Assembly: GCA_020631735.1 (NCBI GenBank)
Contig: CM036191.1
Span: 43,597,309 to 43,661,308, forward strand
DNA: 64,000 bases
From: Saccharum officinarum
Taxonomy: Eukaryota > Streptophyta > Magnoliopsida > Poales > Poaceae
Direction: 5' to 3'
A program made the position numbers and the translations under genes. Under the pieces are notes generated by a model. The model searched no databases, was not told the origin of the DNA, and was given only the letters and a program-made list of their open reading frames with translations. Shown in pieces: positions 1-13,100 of this stretch. The stretch's first letter is position 1. Each line of letters starts with the position of its first letter.

Positions 1-1545
1 ACTTTCTTTTCTTAAGTGTTTTTAGATCGTTGGAGATGGAAGTAGGGTGGCACCTAGGCAAATTTGGGCAGAGCTCACAAGGGAGGGGTGCTGTGGACTG
101 GGTCAACGCCGCCACCCTTCCTGTCGCTTTCATGAGAAATGTTCAGCTTGGACGTATCGCCATTAGCCTATCATTGCTAGTACTTATCCAAATCTTTTCA
201 ACGAGTCATGTTACCTGTAATGTACAGTAATATACTTAAAATCAAATATGCCTGAGTTCGGTATGAAGGTGTCCGTCAGCTGTGCATCTTCGATTTTGGG
301 GACTCTTGACAGTGTGGATTCAGAGCATCAGTCAGTTCGGTTTTGGACATGAAAGGGAAAATAGTTTGAGTAGTATCCATTTACATGAATATTCTTTTGA
401 CTATCTTATCATGAGATGGGGCAGCCAAAGCCACTGCTAGGCTACCGCTAGCGCTAGGCAGGGAGATAGTCACCGTTTTCGTTGGACGGTTTCTAGCTGG
501 CTAATGCTGATTCGTTGTGAGATAAAAAAAACGCTACTTAATACGTGTTGATAAGCACAAGCGAACAAGGGTCGGCTGGTCCGATGCAAGGGACTTGTCA
601 CTTGTCAGCATTGTACGGAGAGAAGCTGCTGCTTCCTGGGCCCAAAGAACAATGCATTGTAATTGTTTTAGCCTATCAGACTATGATAGGTCATTGTCTG
701 TAAATCAATTTTTTTTCTCTTTTCTCATACGTGCAAAACAACTAAAAACAAACAAAAAAGCAAATTGGCGTCGGCGTAGCATGTAGATGACTAACATGGA
801 AAGAGACGGTCACCCTTGGCCTGCGTGAATGTGAGGGAGAGATCGAGTGGAGAGAAAGAAGCCGGTGATTTGTATGAGGTTCTGTAATGGGCTGGATTCG
901 TTTTCACATGTGGATCGCCGTCCGTCTAGACATTTCCAGATATGGTTTTTTCCTTGAATACATAAAAGATTTGCACATCATTATAATAAAAAAAGAATAT
1001 AGTTATACAAACGACACGCTTCTGACCAGCGTCCTAGAAGGTCATACAGCTGTAAGCTGAACCATCCTAGCATCCAATTTTAATCTTGGATATTACATTT
1101 CCAGACATGTTAGTCCCACTCAAAAAAAATCCAGATATGCTAGTATATTGTCGTCCTTCGAAAATCAGAGTGGCTATCTCTCAAATGAGTTCTGTGTCAA
1201 TTTTTTTTGGCAAGTTTAGTTCAAAGAGAACGTACTGGTTATGACATTTGGATGCAATTGTAGCAGCATGAAGATAACAACTAGCACTACTTCCAATAAA
1301 TTATTTGGTTCATTTGCATGGCCAATAATATTAGAATTGTGTTTTGAGTAGGACTTCCTCTCTGTTTTTGCTACATTGTTATAATAGAAGTGGTCATATT
1401 TTCTTGTTTGCCAAGAAATGAAGCCAAATGTTTTTTCGTGGCGAAGACCCAGATATACTTAATATTTTATTTAAAATCACATACTTTTGCTATTTTTTCA
1501 AAAAAAATTGTTAAACTTATTACAAATAAAATAAAGAATAGAATA
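1..1545. other. AT-rich intergenic DNA, no gene recognised
   Basis: Only short, unsupported reading frames occur here. The sequence is AT-rich with scattered homopolymers. I see no repeat that is shared with the rest of the window and no promoter-like cluster that leads into a coding region. Confidence 0.5.
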
Positions 1546-2705
1546 ACTAGCGCCTGGACGTCTGGCCCCAGACCCGCGTCCGGACGCAGCTCCGCCGCAC
1601 CCTGTCCCATCCCCCACGTAATAGAGCGTCCGCCGCGCCCATAGGGGGTCTCAAACCTCATCGCGCCCTCGTCACCTCCATAGCCAGGGTCTGTATCTCC
1701 GTTGCGCGGGGAGATGCCACAAGCTTCTGCTCCAGGACCTCCAGCGGAGCCAGCGGAGGCAACATGTCATACAGGAACGGCCTGCATGCGCCAGCATCCT
1801 CCAGTGGAGCGCTGCTGCAAGCTTACAACCGACGCCACCATGGCTCCCGCACTAGCTCTCTCTTTCTCGCTAAACAGCCCTACATTGAGATCTAATTTTG
1901 CAACGCTTAGATGAAACAATTCCAACATATGATAGAAACAGATGAAACATACACTTGCAACATAGTCATTGTAATATATGCAACATCCAGATAGAACACT
2001 TGCAACATACCTAAAACAGATGAAACATATGGAACATGTTATTGCAACATATGTGTAAAACATATGCAAACATCCAGATCAAAACGCTTGCAATATACAT
2101 CTGGAACAAATGAAATATTTTGAACAAACATTAGCAATATGTCTCTGAAACACTTACAACATATACAACATCCCGTTCTACTTTTGTAACACCATAAGAA
2201 ACAACTGCAACATATCTTTGAAACGACTGAAACACCTGCAACATACATTTGCAACATAGGGGAGGGGAAGCGTAAGCCGATCAATTCCAGTCGTTGGGGT
2301 CGGAGCCAGCGGCGAGCGGCGACGCACGAGCACCACCAGCACCTAGTACTTGCGGCGCGTGCGAGCACCACCGCTAGCCAGTGCCACTAGCACCGGCCTT
2401 GGCTTAGCCGAGCGGGGCGGCGCGTGTTGCGAGATGGAGCAGGCGGCGCAACGCACAACCAAAGCAAGGGGCGAGGTGTGGGTAGGACGCGCGACGGGCG
2501 GGAGAGAGGAGTGAGGAGTGAGGAGCAAGCAACGCAGGGGGCGCATGACGGTGCGAGAGTGAGGAGCGAGTGAGCGGCGTAGGGTCAGGTGCGGTGGGAG
2601 AAAACCGAGCGGAGTAAGCGAGTGGTGTCCAAATGAGAATAAGAGACGGAGGGAGTCAAAGTTGTGGTGCACGTCACACCACGCATCTCGCTGGCGTCGG
2701 ACGTC
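1546..2705 (+). mobile_element. Degenerate DNA-transposon-like element (TGCAACAT family), copy 1
   Basis: The left end reads CTAGCGCCTGGACGTCTGG. The GC-rich end is followed by about 450 bp of loosely repeated TGCAACAT / TGAAACAT words and then a second GC-rich block that ends near GGCGTCGGACGTCC. An inverted relative lies at about 7.13-8.14 kb and a left-end fragment at 43.09 kb, which shows that it is a dispersed repeat. The overlapping reading frames on both strands have biased composition and match no family I know. The superfamily is not certain: Mutator-like or CACTA-like are possible. No transposase is visible. Confidence 0.5.
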
Positions 2706-4035
2706 CTGTTTGTAGCATTATTGAATCGAATAAATAAATATGTAAAATTTAAAAAGTCTTGCAATGGCTTTGCAAGCCTAATTGTTCACCCAGATTGACG
2801 GCCCATCCAGTTCAGATCCATGCTCGCGTTGCAGCTCTCGTCTGGCCATGTGCTATTTATTATTTTTCCTTTTAGTTAATGGTCTCTTTTCCTTTGGGGC
2901 CCAGTTTGTTACAGTTGGGTTTGTGTGCTTTACTGGACTTTGTTTTCTATTTTAGCCCATCTATACGTTTCGATTGGGCCTAAGTTTTCTGTTATCATTG
3001 GGCTACTCGATTGCTGCGTGTGTCAAATTTTCTAGCTACTTGGATTGCATGTCTTCTCCTTTTTTTTTTCCTTTTCTTATATACAAACACAAATTTGCTA
3101 AAAAAATGAACAAAACACAAATTGGGGAGACACCTTCGTGTAATTGTGTCCACTTTCCTAACAAATTGCAAGCCACTTTTATTTATTTCTCCTCTCACAT
3201 AGTCACATCTACGTATCTGCCCAAGCCAATTGCCACAAGGAGCAAAGAGGTTTGAAGCCTACATGCACACGCAAAAATTCATGTCATCCTTAGCTTCCAC
3301 CACGTACCAATTAATGACATATAGATAATGCTAGTTTCCGTTCATTTCTTTTGTCACTTTTGCAGTTTGCTTGAGCCTATCCAGAAGGTTGACTTTCTGG
3401 GAAAAAATCAAAATCACTCAACAAATTGTTTGGTTAAAAAATTGCTTCATCACATGCCCCCTTTTCCCAAATGGAGAATTAGTGACTTTAGTCATATGCA
3501 TAGCATCTGCATGCCTTGATTGGGTAATGGGTACACACTTGCTTTTTTTTTTCATTTTTCATTTTTACGCTCAACATATGTAGAGAGTTTTAAACACCTT
3601 CTAGAGACAGGATGAACAAATTAAATCTTCTAAACGTCTCATGACCAAATCTTCTAGAGACCGGAAGAATAGTTTGCTAGAAAATATGAGCACCGTACGT
3701 ACTATATATGTTTAATACATGATAATTTACTATAGATATAAAACCTACCAAATTTGTGTCATTATTGAATACAAAACAGTTCTCTACCACCTAAAATCCT
3801 CTGTATTTGGGTATTCGAATGCTTATATACATGATACTGAGCTTGCTATATCTTTGTTGGGTTAAATTTGATATAACTGGGCTTGGCCCAACCTTATTTC
3901 AAATAAATCAAATAAATTTCAATGTCCATAATAATGATATGTGCAACAAAGGATTAACCCTGTATAAGAAATTGACTAGAGATTGTCTTAGATCAAATAG
4001 GTGGCTATGGCCATATATTGTGTGCATAACTTCTG
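2706..4035. other. AT-rich intergenic DNA, nothing recognised
   Basis: No coding region, terminal inverted repeat or tandem structure was recognised. The short frames on both strands have no recognisable domains. Confidence 0.45.
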
Positions 4036-5985
4036 TGGTTAAGAAAGGCGGAAGGTACGTTGTACGCCTCATGTTGCTGCACTGGAATCGGTTTGTCAAG
4101 CGGTTAGCCATGGCATGAGTGGTGTGATGCTAGTGAAGGTTTTGCAGCTCCAAATTATAACTATAAGAAGCTACAAAGCACCAGGTCTCAGACTCTTGTC
4201 ATGGGTCTATGTTTTTTTCCACCCTTGTGTCGAACTCTCCTGTCGTGGGTCTATGTTTGTTACCTATAGAAAGAGAATAGTGGGACTAAGGAATGACTCA
4301 ATGAGAGACGGAAGAAGAGATGTGGGAGTGAGGTACAGATGAATGGTGGAGTGAGTGGCATATAACTAGAAATCAAAAGCTAGAAAGCCAGCTTTTGAGC
4401 CAAAAAGCCCAAGAGCTACCGCTGAAACAAATGGTCCCTAAGAGACGTAATAGTAAGAGGTGGACGAACGATGAATCAAGGGCGGACGGAAGAAGAGGTA
4501 TGGTGGTAGGGAGTATGTAGGGACCGATGGATAGAGGAAGAGATTGACTGATTAGAAGGAGCGAGAGCGAGAGACGGACCATGTTTTCAATATATCCTAC
4601 TTGTGACTCTACGCAAGTGTTTGCATAGTTTTATCCGCTGGCTTGATGTGAATCTTAGTTTTCTAGTAAAAAAATAGATGAGCAGGTGCAGCACAAAATT
4701 TTTTAAACCATTATATATTGTGTACGGAGGAGTGACGACGATGGAACCCAAACTGATTTTGTACGAAGACCTGAAGAAGGATTATCACCATTTACCATTC
4801 AGCTCTGATCTGCGATTTGCTGGGCAGTATAATAACCTCACTCCCTCCGTCACTCAAGGAAGCAAGAGACAGCCATGCATGTGGACGCACGTTTCCTCCC
4901 TGAGGGAAGCAGGATGGAAAAGCTCAGCGCTAGTACCAGTGCAGCGTCGAGTAAGTACCTGCTCTTTGCTGCTGACTGCTGCGAGTCTGAGTCCCCAGTC
5001 TCAGGTCAATGCATATATAATATCAGCAGAGTTACTTTTTTTTTCTGAACCATGCGGCCCATTTTTCATTAAGAGGAAAAGAAGTATGTAGGAACCGATA
5101 CACATTAGTCTCTAATGGTGGCGAGGAACCATCATTAGCAGATCACCGTCGCCCTATCTACTGGATTGTCCTAATAAATATTACATTGGAAACAAATTGC
5201 GCGACCAGATAGGGCACACCGCCGCTAGACTTGAGAAACCGGCCTTGACCCATTCGTCCGCTTCATGGACCGCTGCCTGATAGATGATCTCGATCCCCGA
5301 CGCTGACCTCTGAAATGTCCTGTTGTTTCTCTCCTTCTAGATGGACCATGAAATGAGCAGCATCAATAAGTCGAATGGTGGTCTGACGTTGTGGTCATAA
5401 GCAGAGTTAGTTACTTCCACACGTACACGATGTGTGCCAATTAAACCCAGGCACGTACGTACGTCTGCATATCAGAAAGTCTCGGTCTTCTTCAGTTGTT
5501 CACGTACCAGTGTACGTACGTCACCAAACAAGGAGCCATGATGAGTCATGACCATGACGATTGATGGCACATCATATCTATCCAATTAACACGCTATACA
5601 TACTACTAGGTGATGGTGATCTATATGTATTGATCTCTGTTCCTGTTTCCGGTAACAATCCATAGAAATCTCATTGCATTGCATCATCACCACAGACACA
5701 CGTATCGACGACTGCTGTGTACGTCGTTGGCAAAACGATAACTCGAGCTAGTAAACTGTTAGCAAATTTAATTAACCCGAGCCACCAACGTATTGAGTTA
5801 GGTTGGGGTAGTGATTTTCAAACTATGATCCAACCCAACTTGAAGAAACTCGAATCAAACTAAAGTAGAAAATCCCGAAAAATAGCCCAACCCAACTCGA
5901 TCAGTCAGTGAAGTCTCCTCAGACTTGGACCAATGATTTTGACACAATAAACTTTTCATGGCCTAATCTAATTTGCATCACAGCA
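4036..5985 (+). repeat. Segmental repeat T1 (full-length copy)
   Basis: This non-coding segment is followed directly by a shorter second copy (T2, about 5986-6860). A third, more diverged copy (T3) lies at about 20700-21825. Shared landmarks are the GGCATGAGTGGTGTGA stretch near 4113 and 6056, and the pair of 'CTCCCTGAGGGAAGCAGGAT' stretches near 4897 and 21318. A further landmark is the GATTGATGGCACATCATATC stretch near 5560 and 6368. The 137-residue frame at 4678-5091 lies inside it and resembles no protein family I know, so I do not call it a gene. Confidence 0.6.
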
Positions 5986-6860
5986 AGGTGGAAGGTAAGT
6001 TGTACTCCTCATCATGTTGTGGCACGGATTTGTCCTGTCAGGCGGTTAGCCACGGCATGAGTGGTGTGACGCTAGTGAAGGTTTTGTAGCTCCAAATTAT
6101 AATTGTAAGAAGCTACAAAGCACTGGGTCTCAGACTTGTCATGGGTCCATGTTTTCCACCCTTGCATTGAACCCTCCTGTCGTGAGTCTATGTCTGTTAC
6201 CTGTAGAACGAGAATAGTGGGACTGAGAAATGACAAAATGAGAGACGGAAGAAGAGATGTGGAAGTGAGGTACAAACGATGGCATATCAAGTCTCGGTCT
6301 TCTTCAGTTGTTCACCAGTGTACACGTACGTCACCAAAGTAGGAGCCATGATGAGTCATGACCATGACGATTGATGGCACATCATATCTATCCAATTAAC
6401 ACGCTATACATACTACTAGGTGATGGTGATCTATGTATCTATCTGTTCCTGTTTCCGGTAACAATCCATAGAAATCCCATTGCATTGCATTGCATCATCA
6501 CCACAGACAGACGCGTATCGATGACTACTGTACGTCGTCGGCAAAACAATAACTCGAGGCAGTAAACTGTTAGCGAATTTAATTAACCTGTGCTACCAAT
6601 TTATTGTGTTAGGTTGGGGTTGTGATTTTCAACCTATGATATGATCTGACCCAACTTGAAGAAACCCGACTCAAATTAAAGTAGAAAACCCTGAAAAATA
6701 GCCTAACCCATCAGTGCGTCTTGTCAGACTTGACCAATGATTTTGACATAACAAATTTTTAAAAATAACCTAACCATCGGTGCGTCTTGTCAGACTTGAC
6801 CAATGATTTTGACACAACAAATTTTTCATGGCCTGACCCAATTTGATCAGATCTAATAAT
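5986..6860 (+). repeat. Segmental repeat T2 (internally deleted tandem copy of T1)
   Basis: It begins with the same GGTGGAAGGTA-type start as T1 and shares both ends, but lacks about 1 kb of the T1 middle (roughly 4350-5480). Near its end a phrase ending in GACCAATGATTTTGACA is itself duplicated (about 6733 and 6798). That points to slippage or unequal exchange. Confidence 0.6.
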
Positions 6861-7125
6861 TAGAGCCGACTCCAAAGTTACGCATCTACCAAGTGTGAAA
6901 GAAAAGCTCTGGTTTTTCATCATTCTGTTGTAATGGCGCCCAATGTTTGAGCCAATATATATAATAAATAAATTCCCGTTGGAAAAACAATTAGGTTGTC
7001 ATTTACCAAAAAGCAAGTCATATATTATGTAACAGAGTTCTGGATCCACTATCAAAGAATTCAAACTACATTTTTGTCCACATTCCTAGGTGAGCATATA
7101 TCTCCTCGAATGCATATACGCGGTG

Positions 7126-8140
7126 CTAGTGTTACGATAATGATATGATTAAGACGTTCGGACGGACGCATGGCGCTCGTGCCCCTCCCCATTCTTATCC
7201 CTTCGCGTTCTGCCCCACACTTGATGACGCGGCCATCGGTGGCAGCTCCTTCCCCAACCCCTGGCGGCCTCCTCCCGCACCCCGGTGGCCCCTTCCCCCT
7301 ACCCCGGCTCTCCCCGGGCTCGAGCTCCGCGAGGCAGACCGCGCAGTCCCCGCTGTTCCCCGTGCCCGTGTCAACCACTACCACCGGTATCGCGGCGAGC
7401 ACCATGGAGTCGAGGCCGCGGAGCGAAGGCACCCCCGCACCATCGTCGTCGCCATCGCGGCGGTCCTCGTCACCAGCGTCGGCGATGGACATGCTCTAAA
7501 GCAGTCGCCGCCGCCGACCCCCGGTGGCCGGAATCAACCGGCGCAGCCTTCCCCTTCCCTATGTTGCATATGTATATTTCAAGTGTTTCAGGCATTTCAG
7601 ATATATGTTGCAGTTGTTTCATATGGATGTTGCAAAAGTAGATCGGGAGATATTACACATGTTGCATATGTTACAATTATTTCAGAGGCATGTTGCAAGT
7701 GTATGTTTCGAGTGTTTCAGGTGTTTCAGAGGTATGTTTCATCTGTGTTTTCCGGATGCATGTTGCAAGTGTGTTTATCTGGATGTTGCATATGTTTCAC
7801 ACATATGTTGCATGTGTTTTATTTGGATATTGCACATGGTTGCCATGGTTTTTCAAGTGTGTTTTAGGTGTTTTTTACAAGTGTTTTAAAAGTATGTTTT
7901 AAGTGTTTGAACTGCCTTCAGACGTATGTTGCGACTATTATCGTTGGATGTTTCAAAAGTAGATCGGGTGTTGCATCTCTTCTCCCTACTTTATGCTGCA
8001 TCGACTCTCCTGGAGTTGACAGGGCATCCATACAACGCCGCGGCCGGGCGCTGGATCTGTACGCAGGTGCCATTTTTGGAGGTGCGCCCGGACGTGTCCT
8101 GGCGCCAGACATTCGGGCGCTAGGCGTACCACTAGTGTTA
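7126..8140 (-). mobile_element. Degenerate DNA-transposon-like element (TGCAACAT family), inverted copy 2
   Basis: The middle (about 7560-7970) is built from TGTTGCATATGTTTCA-like words, the reverse complement of the words in the copy at 1546-2705. The right end, read on the minus strand, starts CTAGCGCCCGAATGTCTGG and matches the left end of copy 1. The 9-mer CTAGTGTTA occurs at 7126-7134 and 8132-8140 and may be a target duplication, but convincing terminal inverted repeats are not visible at those exact borders. Frames of 100-240 residues here are compositional and not genes. Confidence 0.5.
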
Positions 8141-8735
8141 TCCACATCTGCATCCAAAGATATCATCGTCGTCTGGTAAGTCTTTGCATATTGGTAGCCA
8201 AACAAATGCATCGTGCAACACACATTTGCCAGCTGGCAACCGACGATGGAAAACTGCTTTGGTAGCATGTATAGTAGGTGGAAATGCTGAAAGGCAAGCA
8301 TCATGTGGTGCAACACTTACACGCCATTCATCTGCCAAAGTCATTAGTCATGGGTCATAATCAATATAAACCTATGTACTACATCTCTCGTGCATCATAC
8401 TGCCAATCAAAAACACGCAAAATCAGTGGTTAGTTAGTAGTGTACCAATCTATTCTTATCTCATAATAAAATAAACAAATAAAAACAAATAAAAGCATGA
8501 GAAATTAGCACACACCGGACATGAGTTTGTATTCTCAGACTAGGATATATAGGCGTGTCGTTTTTACACTGAGGCCCCAGGAATAGCATTCCTGTGTGCA
8601 CCAGTCAGCGTGTCCCTAGCACGCGTAAGTTCCGCACGAATCTCTCAGAACGACCGAACGGCCCACGCGCACGCAGCGACTTGACACGCAATGCGCGCGC
8701 GTCCCCACTTCGTAAGCAAAGCGCCGAAGCTTCGC
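8141..8735. other. Intergenic DNA upstream of the zinc-finger gene
   Basis: No gene or repeat was recognised. The GC content rises from about 8590 toward the promoter that follows. Confidence 0.4.
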
Positions 8736-8739
8736 CTGT

Positions 8740-8890
8740 CACGTGGCACGCTGCCATTGGCCCTGCGAAAGCTCAGTTCGCTGGCGAGCTCGACGTTGAC
8801 TTGAGGTCAATGCAGGCATCTCTTCTAACAGGAGCTCTAAGCTCCGTTCTGGCATGGCATGCATCCTGGCGCTGGCGCCTATAAATACGT
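8740..8890 (+). promoter_or_regulatory. Putative core promoter of the zinc-finger gene
   Basis: A TATA box (TATAAATA, 8880-8887) lies 192 bp upstream of the chosen ATG. Upstream of it are a CACGTGGC G-box/ABRE-like motif at 8740-8747, an inverted CCAAT at about 8756-8760, and a palindromic pair of W-box cores (TTGAC at 8796-8800 and GTCAA at 8806-8810). In plants such motifs are associated with bZIP/bHLH and WRKY regulators. Stress or ABA control is therefore an inference from motifs only. Confidence 0.55.
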
Positions 8891-9078
8891 GGCCATTGCT
8901 TAAACATTCGATACAAGCTTTGCTTGTTATCCATAGAAACAGCGTCTTAGTACGTATTATATTAGGCACGTGCTAATAGTATACTACCTGTTCTAACGTG
9001 ATCTGGTGTAGTATATCCATACACGTGACCAAGCTAAGCTAGCTCCATCGTCTCGGAAAATCTGTGGATCGATCGGGC

Positions 9079-9564
9079 ATGGCCACCACCACAACCGAAC
9101 GACCGACGGCGGCAGCGACGGCGAGAAGTAACCAGCTGCTGCGGCTGTACCTGTCGCTGTCGACGGCGAGCAAGGTGATCGCGAAGCACCACGGCGGCGT
9201 CAGCCACCAACAGCAGCAGCAGCAGCGGCGGGCCGGCGGCGGCGCGTTCCGGTGCAAGACGTGCGGGCGCGCGTTCCCGACGTTCCAGGCGCTGGGAGGC
9301 CACCGGACAAGCCACAAGCGGCCGCTGGTGCGCGCCCACGGCCTCGACCTCCTCCTCAGCGCACGCCCCGGGAAGGGTGCCGCGTCGGCCAGCGATGTGC
9401 ACCGGTGCAGCACCTGCGGCGCGGTCTTCCCCACCGGGCAGGCGCTCGGCGGACACATGCGCCGCCACAGGGCCGCGGCGGCGTTCAACTTCGGTGTCGC
9501 CGTGCACGGCGAGACGGCAACGAGGGTGGTTATTGATGCCGGCTTGTCTGGAGAGATGTGTTAG
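9079..9564 (+). CDS. C2H2 (ZAT-type, two QALGGH fingers) zinc-finger protein, 3' end replaced by an LTR
   Basis: This encodes 161 residues without an intron. The start is the ATG at 9079; a reading from GTG 9064 would be longer but has no ATG. Finger 1 (C59, C62, H75, H79) and finger 2 (C110, C113, H126, H130) both carry the plant-specific QALGGH helix, as in C1-2i nuclear transcription factors. A poly-Gln run (residues 44-49) precedes finger 1, and LRLYLSLS (21-28) is the only hydrophobic patch. No DLNL/EAR repression motif is present. Codon 160 (ATG) is the last original codon. Codon 161 (TGT) and the TAG stop are the first six bases of a copia LTR. Before the insertion the frame would have run 18 codons further, into sequence now at 16334. 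DNA binding is likely intact. Whether the transcript is stable with a reversed LTR as its 3' UTR is unknown. Confidence 0.85.
   Translation: MATTTTERPTAAATARSNQLLRLYLSLSTASKVIAKHHGGVSHQQQQQQRRAGGGAFRCKTCGRAFPTFQALGGHRTSHKRPLVRAHGLDLLLSARPGKGAASASDVHRCSTCGAVFPTGQALGGHMRRHRAAAAFNFGVAVHGETATRVVIDAGLSGEMC
9554..9558 (+). repeat. 5-bp target-site duplication, left copy (AGATG)
   Basis: AGATG directly precedes the left LTR and is repeated at 16329-16333 directly after the right LTR. It marks the insertion point inside the zinc-finger coding sequence. Confidence 0.9.
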
Positions 9565-10068
9565 GTTTCATAGTTCTTAGGGTTCATTAGATCGGGTACT
9601 AGACAGTAGAAATGCGAGATCTTGATTCACAGCACATGCAATAAAACCCTAATACAACTTTTACCACGAGTCAGAGAGGGGAAAAGGTTGGAATGGAGTA
9701 GTATTGCAAACCATCAAAGGCTGTAGTGGTTGGAGCAGTTGGAGTCTCGTTCGTGGACGCCATCTGCGCTCCGGCAGCGACGTTCGGTGGAGATGGGAGT
9801 CGGTGCAGTGAAGACGGTGGCGCAGTGGAGACGGTGGCGGCTTCCCGTCACTGGTTGCGCCCCTTCTCAGATCGGAATCGGGGAATATCGGTGGAGAGTG
9901 ACGGCTGAGGGTGAACCTCGTACCTAGAGCCGGCCGGCCCCCACCTCTATATATAGCGCAGTGTGACGGGGGCCCACCAACCATGTAGGGTTGGGCGCCC
10001 CCGATCAGGGCGCGAGAACAAGGCCCAAAAGACTGTTGGGCCTAATGGTGGGAGATCAAAACCTAACA
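9559..10068 (-). repeat. Copia 3' LTR (510 bp)
   Basis: It is bounded by TGTTAGGTTT and AAACCTAACA and matches 15819-16328. A TATATATAG run near 9948-9956 may be the LTR TATA region, usable on the minus strand as CTATATATA. On the plus strand this LTR now follows the zinc-finger stop codon and would form its 3' untranslated region. Confidence 0.9.
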
Positions 10069-10112
10069 GGTTAGTGCATTGAACTATCTCATCGTCACAG
10101 CAATTAGTGCCG

Positions 10113-13100
10113 TTAGACTAACAGCCACAACACATTTCTCCGTTTTAGAATGAAACTTTCTTCTAGGCTCTTCATATGTTCGGGAATCATAGGTTTTTCC
10201 CTTAAACCCATGCCGGCTACGTGTTCTCTGAACACGTTGGGTGGTAAGCCCTTTGTGAGCGGATCCGCGAGCAGTTTCTCTGTACTTATATGCTCAAGAT
10301 TTATTATATGATCTCAAACTTTATCTTTCACAACATAGTACTTTATGTCAATGTGTTTGGCAGCACCACTTGATCTATTTTTGTGAGCATACTGTACCGC
10401 TGCGTTGTTATCACAATACAACCTCAGTGGTTCATTGATATTATCAATTACTTTCAATCCGGGTATGAATTTCTTTAGCCAATTCACCTGCCCCGTTGCC
10501 TCATAGCATGCTACAAACTCGGCATACATTGTCGAGGATGTAGTTATGGTTTGTTTGGAGCTTTTCCACGATATAGCCCCTCCTGCGAGAGTAAATATAT
10601 ATCCTGACGTGGATTTTCTTTCTTCTCCCGCATAATCAGAATCTGAATACCCCTCTATCTGCAGGGAATCAGATCTTCTATATGTTAGCATGAGGCCTTT
10701 CGTACCCTGCAAATAACGCAGGACTTTCTTCACTAATTTCCAATGTTCTATTCCTAGATTCTTTTGATATCTGCCAAGTAACCCGGTAACAAAAGCTAAG
10801 TCAGGGCGTGTACACACTTGAGTATATTGTAAATTTCCAACTGCTGAAGCATATGGTACCGCTTTCATTCGATTAATCTCATATTCATTCTTGGGACATT
10901 GATGTTCCCCAAATCTATCGCCCTTGACAATAGGAGCAGGTGAAGGACTGCACGCATGCATACTAAATTTCTTCAGAACCTTTTCTATGTATGCCTTTTG
11001 TGATAATCCTAGAACCCCTTTCTTCTGTCTCGGTGAATCTCTATTCCTAAAACGAACGAGGCCTCACCGAGATCTTTCATATCAAAGTTTGAGGACAAGA
11101 ATTTCTTCGTTTCCATTAGTAGATTGACATCACTACTAGCAAGCAAGATATCATCCACATACAAAATCAGGAATATGTACTTTCCATTCTTGAATTTTGC
11201 GTAAACGTAATTGTCCTCAACATTTTCCTTAAACCCAAAACCTTTTATTGTTCTATCAAATTTCAAATACCACTGTCTTGAGGCTTGCTTCAATCCGTAG
11301 ATTGATTTCTTTAGGCGGTATCCCATATTTTCTTTTTCTTTTACAACAAAACCTTTCGGTTGTGCCATATAAATATTTTCTTCTAAATCCCCGTTAAGGA
11401 ATGCCGTCCTTACATTCATTTGATGTAACTCCAAATCATAGTGAGCTACAAGTGCCATTATAATTCTAAAGGAATCTTTACATGAGACTGGGGAAAACGT
11501 CTCATTGTAATCAATCCCTTCTCTTTGTGTAAAGCCTTTCACCACAAGTCACGCTTTAAATCTTTCTACATTTCCTTGGGAGTCATATTTTGTTTTGTAG
11601 ATCCATTTACAACCTACTGTTTTGGCTCCCTTAGGAATAATTTCCAAGTCCCAAACTTTGTTGGTACTCATTGATTTCATTTCATCTTCCATGGCCTTAA
11701 GCCACTTCGATGAGTGGTCGCTTCTCATGGCTTCTTCAAATGAGGTGGGATCATCCCCCATCTGAAATTCTTCTGTTTCATAAACTTCATAGTCATTAGA
11801 AATAGCTGACCTTCTTGTTCTTTGAGACCTTCTAGGGGCCTCTAGCACTTGTTCCTCATTGGGCTGTTGATGTTCTTCCTCATGTGCGACATTTGGTTCT
11901 ATAGGTTCCTCAAGGACAGGCTCCTCAAGGACAGGTTCCTCATGTTCATTCATTGTCGCCACGGGAGAACTTGCAACAGGTGTTGGCACTATAGTGTCTT
12001 GCACTGTCGGCGCAACAGTAACAGGTAGCGTAAAGAATGGTTCTTCAACCATCGGTGTGGGTACATGTACCCGCTTCTCCTGTATGCTTATTTCTCGTGC
12101 TACCATGCTCTCCCTGATCATGTTATCCTCCAAGAACACAGCGTGTCTTGTTTCTACAATCTTCGTATGTCTATCAGGACAATAGAAGCGATATTCTTTC
12201 AATTTTTCTGGATAGCCAATAAAATGGCAGCTGACTGTCTTGGAGTCTAACTATCCTATGTTTGGGTTAAACAATTTTGCCTCAGCCGGACAGCCCCACA
12301 CACGCAAATGGTTAAGTGAGGGTTCCCTTCCTGTCCATAATTCATACGGTGTTTTAGGCACCGATTTGCTTGGTACTCGATTAAGTATGTGAATGACGGT
12401 TTTCAGTGCCTCCATCCATAAACTAATCGGTAATGTGGAGTAACTTATCATGCTTCTTACCATATCCATTAAGGTATGGTTACGTCTTTCAGCCACTCCA
12501 TTCTGCTGAGGCTCTCCCGGTGTGGAGTACTGAGCGACTATGCTATTTTCCTGTAGAAACTTTGCAAATGGTCCAGGAATTTGGCCATATGGGGTATGTC
12601 GCCCATAGTACTCTCCACCTCAGTCTGATCGTACTATCTTTATTTTCTTATTGTGCTGATTTTCAACCTCAGCTTTAAATATTTTGAATTTATCCAATGC
12701 TTCCGATCTTTCTTTAATTGGATAAATATAGCCATAACGAGAGTAGTCGTCTGCGAATGTTATAAATGAATCATAACTATCCACACTTTTCACAGGAAAT
12801 GGACCACATATATCAGTGTGGATTATTTCTAAAGTTCCTGCATTTCGTTTGGTATTTTTCTTAATTTTCTTAACATACTTTCCTTTGATGCAATCAACGC
12901 ATTGTTCTAAATCTGAAAATTCTAAGTGCGGAAGAATTGATTCTTTAATCAGCCATTCTATTCTCCCCCTCGAAATATGGCCCAAGCGACAGTGCCATAA
13001 TTTCGAAGAGGCATCATCAATTCGCTTCCGCATCTTAGTTACATTCGCAGATGGGGAATCATTCATATTCTCATCGCATGCATTATTCGCATTCTCATTA

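Noticed and set aside
4678..5091. 137-residue frame in repeat T1
   Set aside because: The diverged T3 copy does not keep the frame open, so selection on a protein is not supported.
7145..7867. 240-residue frame in the inverted TGCAACAT element
   Set aside because: It spans a GC-rich end and the TGTTGCAT word repeat; composition only.
7126..8140. 9-bp CTAGTGTTA duplication as proof of a Mutator insertion
   Set aside because: The element's recognisable end lies a few bases inside and no terminal inverted repeat starts at the duplication. Kept only as a possibility.
9064..9078. Upstream GTG start for the zinc-finger gene
   Set aside because: Nuclear plant genes start at ATG. The first ATG in frame is 9079.
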